Shown here: positions 1-5,240 of the stretch, piece after piece
Layout: every line of letters starts with the position of its first letter
Position numbering within the stretch: the stretch's first letter is position 1
Assembly (NCBI GenBank): GCA_018677115.1
Contig: JAHHOC010000310.1
Location: forward strand, 1 to 5,240
Origin: Arenicella sp.
Lineage (GTDB): Bacteria; Pseudomonadota; Gammaproteobacteria; Arenicellales; Arenicellaceae
Direction of reading: 5' to 3'
DNA length: 5,240 nt
Position numbers and translations under genes: made by a program
Notes under the pieces: model-generated
What the model saw: only the letters and a program-made list of their open reading frames with translations
The model's database searches: none
What the model was told of the DNA's origin: nothing

Positions 1-1725
1 ATCCTGGCCCAGGGCTTCTGCCAGAATTGCCATGCCCACAATGTTACCGACTTTGCCCTGATCGGTACCGAAGCCCATCGCCGTGTAGCGTTTTACATGC
101 TCAATGGACTGGAAGCCTTCACGTACCGCCAGGTAAATGTCAGACACCGATACATCATTCTGTGGGTCGACAAATTGCTTTGCGCCCATCCATGGCTTGG
201 AACTGGCAGGGACACGCCATATTGGCATCAGTGCCGATGGTTCAGCAGCATTGCTGCCCGGCACCTCAAGTGGTGACATAGTCAGGCCCACAGCTTGAGC
301 ACTCTGCAGACCAGCCTGCATACCTTCCTGCAGACACTGATCAAGTGAGAACGTGCCGTTGGCAGCCCCGGCGGAAACTTGCTGTTGCACCACGGTGCCT
401 GGCACAAAACAGTGATTAGCCTCATCCCACTTTGCCTTACCACCCGACTGGGCGAGCAGATGAATGGCCGGATTCCAGCCACCGGAATTAGCCACCAGGT
501 CGCAGTCAATAATTTGCGCGGTTCCCTCGACGGCATCAGCGGCACTGTTGAGTTGCCTGATTTCGGCCGCCTTAAGCGGGCTGCCTGTTACCCTGGTTAC
601 CACACTGCCGGTAAACAACTTGATGTTGCGTTGATTCAGCCTGTCGACGACCTGACCGCCGGGTTGCGCCCGACTATCTACCATTGCAACTACTGCCACT
701 CCGGCATCATCAAGGTCCAGAGCCGTCTGGTAGGCACTGTCGTTATTACCGAACACCACGGCCCGTTTGGCCATTTTAATGCCGTAGCGGTTGATATAGC
801 TGGACACCGCAGAGGCCAACATAACGCCGGGCTTGTCATTGTTGCCAAACACGATCGGGCGTTCGTGGGCACCGGTTGCCAGCACCACCTGTTTGGCCCG
901 CACCCGCCACACCTTCTCCCTCGCACCGTTGCGCTCTTCATGTGGCAAGTGATCAGTCAGGCGCTCGGCAATAGTCAGGAAGTTGTGATCGTGATAGCCA
1001 AACACGGTGCTGCGTTTGAGCATGCGCACATCGTCTATTGCTGCTAACTCGGCCACTACACTTTCCACCCACTCGGCCGCAGGCTTGCCGTCGATTTCCA
1101 TCTTCTCGCTTAACAGGCGTCCGCCGAATTCGGCCTGTTCATCAGCCAGTATCACCCTTGCCCCGGCCCGTGCCGCGGTCAGCGCCGCCATTAATCCAGT
1201 GGCGCCGGAGCCGACCACCAGTACATCACAATGGGCATTGGTTTTTTCGTAGATATCCGGGTCGGTCTGCGTGGGAGATGCCCCGAGACCCGATGCTTTG
1301 CGAATAATATGCTCGTAAAACATCCAGAACTTCTGCGGCCACATAAAAGTCTTGTAGTAAAAGCCCGCTGGCAGGAATCTTGCAAACACACCGAATATCG
1401 ACATCAGGTCAAAATTCACCCCCGGCCAGGCATTCACGCTGCGCACTACCATTCCGGGATAGATTTCTGCCTGCGTTCCCCTCACATTGGGCACAGTGTG
1501 GGGGCCCTGCTCAACCTGAAACAGGGCGTTGGGTTCTTCAGCACCGTCACCGACAATGCCGCGCGGGCGATGATATTTCCAGCTTCGACCGACCACTTTA
1601 ATATCATTGGCAATCAGCGCCGACGCGATAGTGTCACCGCGGTAGGCGTTTATGGTCTTGCCATCAAAGGTGAACTGGATGGGCTGGTCGCGATCAATAC
1701 GCCCGCCGTCTGCGAGCCGCATCAT
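1..1725 (-). CDS. soxA: Sarcosine oxidase alpha subunit, C-terminal part beyond the window edge
   Basis: Large subunit of heterotetrameric sarcosine oxidase, a cytoplasmic flavoenzyme that demethylates sarcosine to glycine and delivers the methyl carbon to tetrahydrofolate. The frame is open for 575 codons from the ATG at 1725 to the left edge; the family is about 950-1000 residues, so the C-terminal folate-binding (GcvT-like) part lies outside. Visible in order: an N-terminal Fer2_4-type domain (about 10-95) with the family string RSWKYHRPRGI (48-58) and no cysteine iron-sulfur cluster; the family stretch RFLPAGFYYKTFMWP (116-130); a dinucleotide-binding GSGATG at 172-177 after a beta strand, followed by an acidic D195-E196 strand end; ATGAHERP (283-290); and the signature QNDVSVSDIYLAVREGF (522-538) with EHVKRYT and TDQGK. 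The ATG overlaps the soxD stop as ATGA, which fixes the start; the second codon is also ATG. Identification is secure; only the missing end is unseen. Confidence 0.96.
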   Translation of the reverse strand, partial: MMRLADGGRIDRDQPIQFTFDGKTINAYRGDTIASALIANDIKVVGRSWKYHRPRGIVGDGAEEPNALFQVEQGPHTVPNVRGTQAEIYPGMVVRSVNAWPGVNFDLMSIFGVFARFLPAGFYYKTFMWPQKFWMFYEHIIRKASGLGASPTQTDPDIYEKTNAHCDVLVVGSGATGLMAALTAARAGARVILADEQAEFGGRLLSEKMEIDGKPAAEWVESVVAELAAIDDVRMLKRSTVFGYHDHNFLTIAERLTDHLPHEERNGAREKVWRVRAKQVVLATGAHERPIVFGNNDKPGVMLASAVSSYINRYGIKMAKRAVVFGNNDSAYQTALDLDDAGVAVVAMVDSRAQPGGQVVDRLNQRNIKLFTGSVVTRVTGSPLKAAEIRQLNSAADAVEGTAQIIDCDLVANSGGWNPAIHLLAQSGGKAKWDEANHCFVPGTVVQQQVSAGAANGTFSLDQCLQEGMQAGLQSAQAVGLTMSPLEVPGSNAAEPSALMPIWRVPASSKPWMGAKQFVDPQNDVSVSDIYLAVREGFQSIEHVKRYTAMGFGTDQGKVGNIVGMAILAEALGQD

Positions 1726-2003
1726 TGCTCCTCTCCCTGCGGAAACTCGCCGATTTTATAAACCTGTTTTATCTCGTAGGTAACCGTGTTGCGCAGCACA
1801 TTGAAAAACCGGCGGCAGCCCGCGGTATGGTGCCATTGCTCGCGGTGCCACCCCTTGGTGTTTGTACGATGGAACAGGTAATCCCCCCACTCGTCATCGG
1901 TCAGCGAATCCGGATCCAGCGGACGCGCTATGTGGGCTTCACCGGCACAGGTGAATTCACTCTCGTCGCGTTCGCCGCACCATGGACAGGGGATTAATAA
2001 CAT
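1722..2003 (-). CDS. soxD: Sarcosine oxidase delta subunit, zinc-binding
   Basis: Small structural subunit of heterotetrameric sarcosine oxidase, 93 residues, the usual family size. It binds one zinc ion and no flavin. The sequence shows CPWCG with Cys6 and Cys9 near the N terminus and WHHTAGC carrying His59 and Cys63; from memory these are the positions of the zinc ligands in the Stenotrophomonas enzyme structure. Other family strings are DDEWGDYLFHRTN (36-48) and CRRFFNVLRNT (63-73). The ATG at 2003 is chosen because it puts the Cys ligands at the expected distance and has AGGA 11 bases upstream. A longer reading from a TTG at 2051 would run into the palindromic repeat and is unlikely. The stop overlaps the soxA start by four bases. 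Upstream, the repeat at 2030-2170 separates it from soxB, which is unusual for a normally compact operon. Confidence 0.95.
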   Translation of the reverse strand: MLLIPCPWCGERDESEFTCAGEAHIARPLDPDSLTDDEWGDYLFHRTNTKGWHREQWHHTAGCRRFFNVLRNTVTYEIKQVYKIGEFPQGEEQ

Positions 2004-2029
2004 GGCAGCGCTATTCCTGTTGCAAAGTG

Positions 2030-2170
2030 AAAAGATTCCGGACTGTGGCAATTTTGGTTCAAGACGAGGCGCAAGCGCACGCAGGCGACGATTTTATGCC
2101 TTATAAATGAGGAGTCGAGTACGGTTGCAACGAAGTATTGGGGCAAAAGTGTCATGGTCCGGGATCTTTT
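2030..2170. repeat. 141-bp imperfect palindrome between soxB and soxD, MITE-like
   Basis: Nearly the whole soxB-soxD gap is one imperfect palindrome centred at 2100. The left end begins AAAAGATTCCGGAC (2030-2043); the right end, read as reverse complement from 2170, begins AAAAGATCCCGGAC. Over the outer 36 positions (2030-2065 against 2135-2170) 27 are Watson-Crick pairs. Six of the nine others are G-T on the plus strand. The middle is less regular but has a register-shifted pairing (GCAA 2071-2074 with TTGC 2125-2128) and an inner TTTAT/ATAAA pair (2093-2097, 2103-2107) on the same centre. Its right end touches the soxB stop codon at 2171-2173; its left end is 26 bp from the soxD ATG. I see no clear target duplication and no coding capacity. 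Terminal inverted repeats, length and intergenic location fit a non-autonomous dispersed repeat of the ERIC or MITE kind, but copy number cannot be judged from one locus. Confidence 0.75.
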
Positions 2171-3421
2171 CTAGTGGGCGACGCCCGCGGCCCCATGTTC
2201 ATCAATTAGCGCGCCGGTAATAAAGCGCTCAAGCGAAAAAGCGGCGTTTAACTCGTGCGGCGCATCATTAGCGACGGTATGCGCGAACACCCAGCCTGAA
2301 CCCGGCGTAGCCTTGAAGCCGCCGGTGCCCCAGCCGCAATTAAAATACAGCCCCTTGATCGGCGTTGTGCCGATAATCGGGCAGGCGTCGGGACACACAT
2401 CAACAATACCTCCCCACTGCCGGTTCATCCGTACTCGGCTGAAAACCGGGAACAACTCCATGATCGCGCTCATGGTGTGTTCAATAGTTTGAAAACCGCC
2501 GCGTTGGCCGTAGCCGTTATAGCCATCAATGCCGGCACCGATCACCAGGTCACCTTTATCCGACTGGCTGACATAGCCATGCACGGCATTGGACATCACA
2601 ACCGTGTCCAGAATCGGCTTGATCGGTTCCGAAACAAAGGCCTGCAGCGGATGGCTTTCAATCGGCATGCGCAGTTCGGCCATTTCCGCAATCACGCTGG
2701 TGCTGCCGGCCACCACCACACCGATTTTGGGAGTCTCGATATAACCCCTGCTCGTTTCGACGCCGGTGACTTGGGCACCGTCACGGCGGATGCCGATAAC
2801 TTCACAGTTTTGAATGATATCTACACCGAGTGAGTCAGCTGCCCGCGCAAAACCCCAGGCCACGGCGTCGTGACGCGCGGTGCCGCCACGCGGCTGAAAA
2901 GACGCCCCCAGAATTGGGTAACGGCTGTCCGGTGAGGTATTGATAAACGGGATACGTTCAGCAATCTGCTCAGTGGTGACAAACTCGCCATCAATGCCAT
3001 TGAGCCGGTTAGCATTGACCCTGCGCTGTATATCACGCAAGTCCTGCAAGGTGTGGCCCAGATTGTATACGCCGCGTTGGCTGAACATGACGTTGTAGTT
3101 AAGCTCCTGACTCAGCCCTTCCCACAGTTTCATCGACTTTTCATACAGATTGGCGGACTCATCCCAGAGATAATTAGACCGCACAATGGTGGTATTGCGG
3201 CCGGTATTGCCGCCGCCGATCCAGCCTTTCTCGAGCACGGCAATGTTGCGCATGCCATGCTCGCTGGCCAGATAATAGGCTGTGGCCAGGCCATGCCCGC
3301 CACCGCCTACGATGATCGCATCATAGGCTTTTTTCGGCTCCGGGCTGCGCCATGCTTTCTGCCAGTTTTCATGGTGGCTGAGCGCATTTCGGGCGAGTGA
3401 AAAGATCGAGTATTTATTCAT
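2171..3421 (-). CDS. soxB: Sarcosine oxidase beta subunit (FMN/FAD, amine-oxidising)
   Basis: Catalytic beta subunit of heterotetrameric sarcosine oxidase, 416 residues, full length for the family, with a DAO-type fold. The N terminus [17 protein letters not shown] (4-20) and [12 protein letters not shown] (23-34) is characteristic of SoxB, so the ATG at 3421 is well supported even though no strong ribosome site precedes it. The dinucleotide-binding motif GGGGHG is at 39-44, ending in the acidic residue of LEK (63-65), and [10 protein letters not shown] lies at 69-78. His184 in TARHDAV matches the histidine that covalently carries FMN in characterised enzymes (His173 in Stenotrophomonas, from memory). 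The C-terminal flavin-binding part has CPIIGTTP (347-354) and [15 protein letters not shown] (362-376). The C terminus [12 protein letters not shown] is the normal family ending, so the repeat that starts directly after the stop codon did not truncate it. It is first in the soxBDA transcript. Confidence 0.97.
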   Translation of the reverse strand: MNKYSIFSLARNALSHHENWQKAWRSPEPKKAYDAIIVGGGGHGLATAYYLASEHGMRNIAVLEKGWIGGGNTGRNTTIVRSNYLWDESANLYEKSMKLWEGLSQELNYNVMFSQRGVYNLGHTLQDLRDIQRRVNANRLNGIDGEFVTTEQIAERIPFINTSPDSRYPILGASFQPRGGTARHDAVAWGFARAADSLGVDIIQNCEVIGIRRDGAQVTGVETSRGYIETPKIGVVVAGSTSVIAEMAELRMPIESHPLQAFVSEPIKPILDTVVMSNAVHGYVSQSDKGDLVIGAGIDGYNGYGQRGGFQTIEHTMSAIMELFPVFSRVRMNRQWGGIVDVCPDACPIIGTTPIKGLYFNCGWGTGGFKATPGSGWVFAHTVANDAPHELNAAFSLERFITGALIDEHGAAGVAH

Positions 3422-3568
3422 AATGTATGGCGAAAGGCCCGCTAAATACTAAGGCTTTGATCGCAACCCGCAATGATATATCCAATTACTGCCTGCAATT
3501 CACTTATCCACGACATCTTGTGGCTGTTTAGCGACCCGTCGAGCGGCCACAGCGGCTGCCGTTATTGG
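3422..3568 (-). promoter_or_regulatory. Regulator-soxB intergenic region, likely soxBDA promoter and activator sites
   Basis: This 147-bp gap separates the regulator stop from the soxB ATG on the same strand and is the natural place for the activated sox promoter. Read on the minus strand, a possible -10 box TATCAT (3473-3478) lies about 52 bases upstream of the ATG without a convincing -35 box, as is common for activator-dependent promoters. Repeated short motifs cluster around it on the plus strand: CGCAA at 3462-3466 and 3469-3473 (7-bp period), and CAAT at 3471, 3483 and 3496 (12-13 bp apart). Direct repeats near one helical turn apart suit AraC-type activators, but no known operator is recognised. 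No hairpin followed by a T-run is seen after the regulator, so readthrough into soxB is possible. Confidence 0.4.
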
Positions 3569-4549
3569 CTAAATCTGCTGCCTCTGCAACTGGCGTTCCT
3601 CGCGCGGTGAGAGACCAAACATTTCGCGATACGATTTACTGAAATGCGAAGCCGACACAAAGCCGCAGGCAATGGCTACTTCAGACACCGAGCCCGGCGT
3701 CTGCAGCAATAACTGCCGTGCTTTTTTTAATCTTAAATCCAGATAGTAACGGCGTGGCACACAGCCCAGGTATTTTTTAAATAATCTCTCGAGTTGACGC
3801 CGGGAAACGCCCACCAGGCTGGCCAGATCATCCAGGTTGAGCAACTCTTCCAGATTGGATTCCATCAGCTCAACTGCTTCAGTGAGTTTGGGTTGCGCTG
3901 AGCCCAACAGCAACTTCAAGGGAATGCGCTGCTTGTCGTATGCGCCACGCATGCGGTCACACATGAACTGCTCGGAAATCGACACCGCCAATTTGCCGCC
4001 ATGCTCCTGCTTGATCAGTTGCAACATCATATCCAGCGGCGCGGTGCCGCCTGATGCGGTGTAGCGGTCACCATCCAGCTCGAACAGTTCTTCGGTGACG
4101 ATGGTGTTGGGGGATGTTTCACGCAGGCTGGCAATATTTTCCCAGTGAATCGTGCAGCGGTGACCATCAAGCAGGCCGGCTTTAGCCAGCAGGTAGGTGC
4201 CAGTGCATATTCCACCTATGACGATCTTTGATTTACTCAACTGGATCAACTGGACCCTGAGTTCTTCCTGCCATTGATCAGCAACACGCGTGCCGCTGCA
4301 GACAAACAATACTCTCAGCACTGATTTGTCGGCGCTGGCAATGGCGCCGCCTGAAGGCGAAATCAGCAGCCTGTTGCTGGCAGCGACCGGGGCGCCGTCC
4401 ATACTGTAGACCGGCCACTCATAGAGATTTTCCCCACTCAGCCTGTTTGCCATTCTGAGCACTTCGACTGCCGAACTGAACGCGATCATCGAAAAGTTTG
4501 GCACGAGTAAAAAGCCGTATCGGATCGGCGTTGTTGTAGTGGTGCTCAT
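3569..4549 (-). CDS. GlxA/GbdR-like AraC-family transcriptional regulator
   Basis: Cytoplasmic DNA-binding regulator, 326 residues from the ATG at 4549. The N-terminal two thirds (about 8-190) is a DJ-1/PfpI-like (amidotransferase-like) ligand domain: YGFLLVPNFSMIAF (11-24), then GGICTGTYLLAKAGLLDG (112-129) with Cys115 at the nucleophile-elbow position, then HWEN (135-138) and ASGGTAPLDMML (165-176). The C-terminal AraC domain has two helix-turn-helices, at about 238-262 (LASLVGVSRRQLERLFKKYLG) and 287-318 (VAIACGFVSASHFSKSYREMFGLSP). The family includes GbdR, SouR and CdhR, which sense betaine, dimethylglycine, sarcosine or carnitine derivatives. Position directly upstream of soxB suggests a sarcosine-type ligand and activation of soxBDA; this is inference. 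An ATG at 4588 in the same frame has AAGG nine bases upstream and would add 13 residues, but they do not resemble the family and would overlap the candidate promoter, so 4549 is preferred. Confidence 0.9.
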   Translation of the reverse strand: MSTTTTTPIRYGFLLVPNFSMIAFSSAVEVLRMANRLSGENLYEWPVYSMDGAPVAASNRLLISPSGGAIASADKSVLRVLFVCSGTRVADQWQEELRVQLIQLSKSKIVIGGICTGTYLLAKAGLLDGHRCTIHWENIASLRETSPNTIVTEELFELDGDRYTASGGTAPLDMMLQLIKQEHGGKLAVSISEQFMCDRMRGAYDKQRIPLKLLLGSAQPKLTEAVELMESNLEELLNLDDLASLVGVSRRQLERLFKKYLGCVPRRYYLDLRLKKARQLLLQTPGSVSEVAIACGFVSASHFSKSYREMFGLSPREERQLQRQQI

Positions 4550-4564
4550 TTTTGTTATTCTAGC

Positions 4565-4584
4565 TGGTTTACACCCATAAACCA
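4565..4584. promoter_or_regulatory. Perfect 7-bp inverted repeat, candidate operator
   Basis: The arms TGGTTTA (4565-4571) and TAAACCA (4578-4584) are perfect inverted repeats separated by six bases. The site lies in the 95-bp region between the divergent regulator and the 156-residue protein, 15 bases upstream of the preferred regulator ATG, and overlaps that gene's candidate -10 box. Size and symmetry fit a dimer-binding operator, possibly for autoregulation. AraC-type proteins more often bind direct repeats, so another repressor is equally possible. Confidence 0.4.
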
Positions 4585-4595
4585 CCATATTTCAA
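4568..4595 (-). promoter_or_regulatory. Candidate sigma-70 promoter of the regulator gene
   Basis: On the minus strand, TTGAAA (4590-4595, five of six to the -35 consensus) and TGTAAA (4568-4573, four of six to the -10 consensus) are 16 bases apart. A start about seven bases downstream would give a leader of only about 10-15 bases before the ATG at 4549, in agreement with the absence of a good ribosome site there. The call rests on hexamer matching alone. Confidence 0.35.
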
Positions 4596-4644
4596 GGCCT
4601 TGCCAGCCGGCAACGGCTGCCAGTATGCAAGCAGAGACATATCG

Positions 4645-5115
4645 ATGAATCACCAGGACGTAAATTTAAATCCGACTGAGTTTCTTACCGCCGTGGTGGA
4701 AAATTTAGACGGCCTGTTTTTTGCTGAAACACGGGAACAATCGAAACGCCTGTTCAACGAGATCATGCATGGCGAAACCATGCCGTTTATGTTGATCCAG
4801 CTTGGCGAGGCCGGTGAAATAAAATGCGATGTGTCACTCGACGCCAGCAAATATGTCGGCAAACTTAATTTCAGTAATTTCCGCAAGGCACTGGCGATGA
4901 TGCTGATGAGCATTAACCAACGCCTCAAAGCCGAGTCTGACCTCGCCATTCTGAGCAGCCGCGACGGCGATTTGTTGTTTAACATTCCGGGCATTGTCAA
5001 AACAGCCGACACGGTTAACATGATGGTGTGCGGCATGCGCCAGAACAGCCCCGGAGTGGCAACCGTGCGCCTGCTTTTTATTGATCCGGACGCCTACAAA
5101 CAGCAAGCCGAATAG
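4645..5115 (+). CDS. Uncharacterised 156-residue soluble protein
   Basis: I do not recognise this family. The ATG at 4645 gives 156 residues. It is preferred over a TTG at 4600 because the extra residues look like translated intergenic sequence; the ribosome site is weak (AGAGA about 10 bases upstream). The protein has no signal peptide or membrane segment. It looks like a compact alpha/beta protein: an amphipathic N-terminal helix region (10-43), a strand MPFMLIQLGEAGEIKCDVSLD (46-66), a helix rich in Met and Leu (76-96), and a C-terminal part with MMVCGM (126-131) and a strand VRLLFID (141-147). Cysteines at 61 and 129 form no metal motif. It is divergent from the regulator and 21 bp upstream of the probable aldehyde dehydrogenase, so the two are probably co-transcribed. 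It may be a small accessory or sensory protein of that operon, but nothing in the sequence fixes a function. Confidence 0.8.
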   Translation: MNHQDVNLNPTEFLTAVVENLDGLFFAETREQSKRLFNEIMHGETMPFMLIQLGEAGEIKCDVSLDASKYVGKLNFSNFRKALAMMLMSINQRLKAESDLAILSSRDGDLLFNIPGIVKTADTVNMMVCGMRQNSPGVATVRLLFIDPDAYKQQAE

Positions 5116-5136
5116 CCAGACTGATCCGAGATACCT

Positions 5137-5240
5137 ATGAGTGATAAAACCTATTACACCGCCGACAGCAAGCTGGATACGCAGCATAGCTTTGTCGATG
5201 GTGGTTATCTGAAAAACCAGAGCAACGACACCTTTGACAC
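5137..5240 (+). CDS. Probable aldehyde dehydrogenase, N-terminal fragment cut by the window edge
   Basis: The ATG at 5137 opens a frame that stays open to the right edge (34 complete codons), with CCGAG seven bases upstream as ribosome site. After a polar leader, HSFVDGGYLKNQSNDTFDT (17-35, the last codon incomplete) matches the usual start of NAD(P)-dependent aldehyde dehydrogenases, where a strand of the form YIDGxW is followed by a turn and TFDxINPATG. The catalytic Cys and Glu lie beyond the window, so activity and substrate cannot be judged. A betaine-aldehyde or other C1/methylamine-related aldehyde would suit the sarcosine context, but that is inference. It begins 21 bp after the 156-residue protein on the same strand and is probably in the same operon. 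Confidence 0.6.
   Translation, partial: MSDKTYYTADSKLDTQHSFVDGGYLKNQSNDTFD

Noticed and set aside
379..1047. A 222-codon plus-strand open frame opposite soxA.
   Set aside because: It lies entirely antisense to soxA, whose protein is strongly family-like over the same span; the plus-strand translation resembles nothing and is a shadow of the GC-rich coding strand.
1231..1761. A 176-codon plus-strand open frame opposite the soxA and soxD junction.
   Set aside because: It is antisense to the well-supported soxA N terminus, crosses the soxD-soxA overlap, and has no recognisable protein features.
2004..2051. A longer soxD start at a TTG (2051) adding 16 residues.
   Set aside because: The added residues would be encoded inside the palindromic repeat, and the ATG at 2003 places the zinc-ligand cysteines at the expected positions 6 and 9.
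3519..3551. Possible terminator hairpin after the regulator (TGTGGC and GCCACA arms).
   Set aside because: The arms are only 6 bp with a loop of about 21 bases and no following T-run on the minus strand, so it does not look like an intrinsic terminator.
4594..4620. Overlapping small palindromes: CAAGGCCTTG (4594-4603), TTGCC/GGCAA (4600-4613), CAGCCG/CGGCTG (4604-4619).
   Set aside because: They are short, mutually exclusive and in GC-rich sequence where such pairings arise by chance; one could be a binding site, but nothing singles it out.
4834..5187. A 117-codon minus-strand open frame opposite the 156-residue protein.
   Set aside because: It spans the stop codon and the intergenic gap of the plus-strand pair, including the likely ribosome site of the dehydrogenase, and its translation has no family features.

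Overview
The window looks like proteobacterial chromosome, probably from a gammaproteobacterium. This rests on the style of the proteins and the gene content; no rRNA or other phylogenetic marker is present. Most of it is a catabolic block for sarcosine (N-methylglycine), the last methylated intermediate of glycine betaine, choline and creatine breakdown. Genes are tightly packed, and I see no tRNA, rRNA, CRISPR array, transposase or phage gene.

Layout. On the minus strand, in transcription order: a GlxA/GbdR-like AraC-family regulator (4549 to 3569), a 147-bp probable promoter region, soxB (3421 to 2171), a 167-bp gap, soxD (2003 to 1722) and soxA (1725 to 1, running off the left edge). soxB, soxD and soxA encode the beta, delta and alpha subunits of heterotetrameric sarcosine oxidase. 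The gamma-subunit gene soxG usually follows soxA and would lie outside the window. soxD and soxA overlap by ATGA, which implies translational coupling. On the plus strand, divergent from the regulator, are an unrecognised 156-residue protein (4645-5115) and, 21 bp later, the start of what looks like an aldehyde dehydrogenase gene (5137 to the right edge).

How they fit together. The oxidase demethylates sarcosine to glycine and passes the methyl carbon to tetrahydrofolate as 5,10-methylene-THF, making H2O2 (or formaldehyde when THF is absent). The regulator belongs to the group containing the betaine/dimethylglycine sensor GbdR and the sarcosine sensor SouR, so it is the obvious candidate activator of soxBDA. 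The divergent dehydrogenase could oxidise a related aldehyde, but its substrate cannot be read from 34 residues.

The most unusual structure is not a gene. The soxB-soxD gap is almost filled by a 141-bp imperfect palindrome (2030-2170), abutting the soxB stop codon. Its outer arms pair at 27 of 36 positions as DNA, and at 33 of 36 if G-U pairs are allowed in plus-strand RNA. It looks like a non-autonomous, MITE-like or ERIC-like dispersed repeat inserted within the operon. A second, smaller palindrome (4565-4584) overlaps a candidate promoter for the regulator and is a plausible operator.
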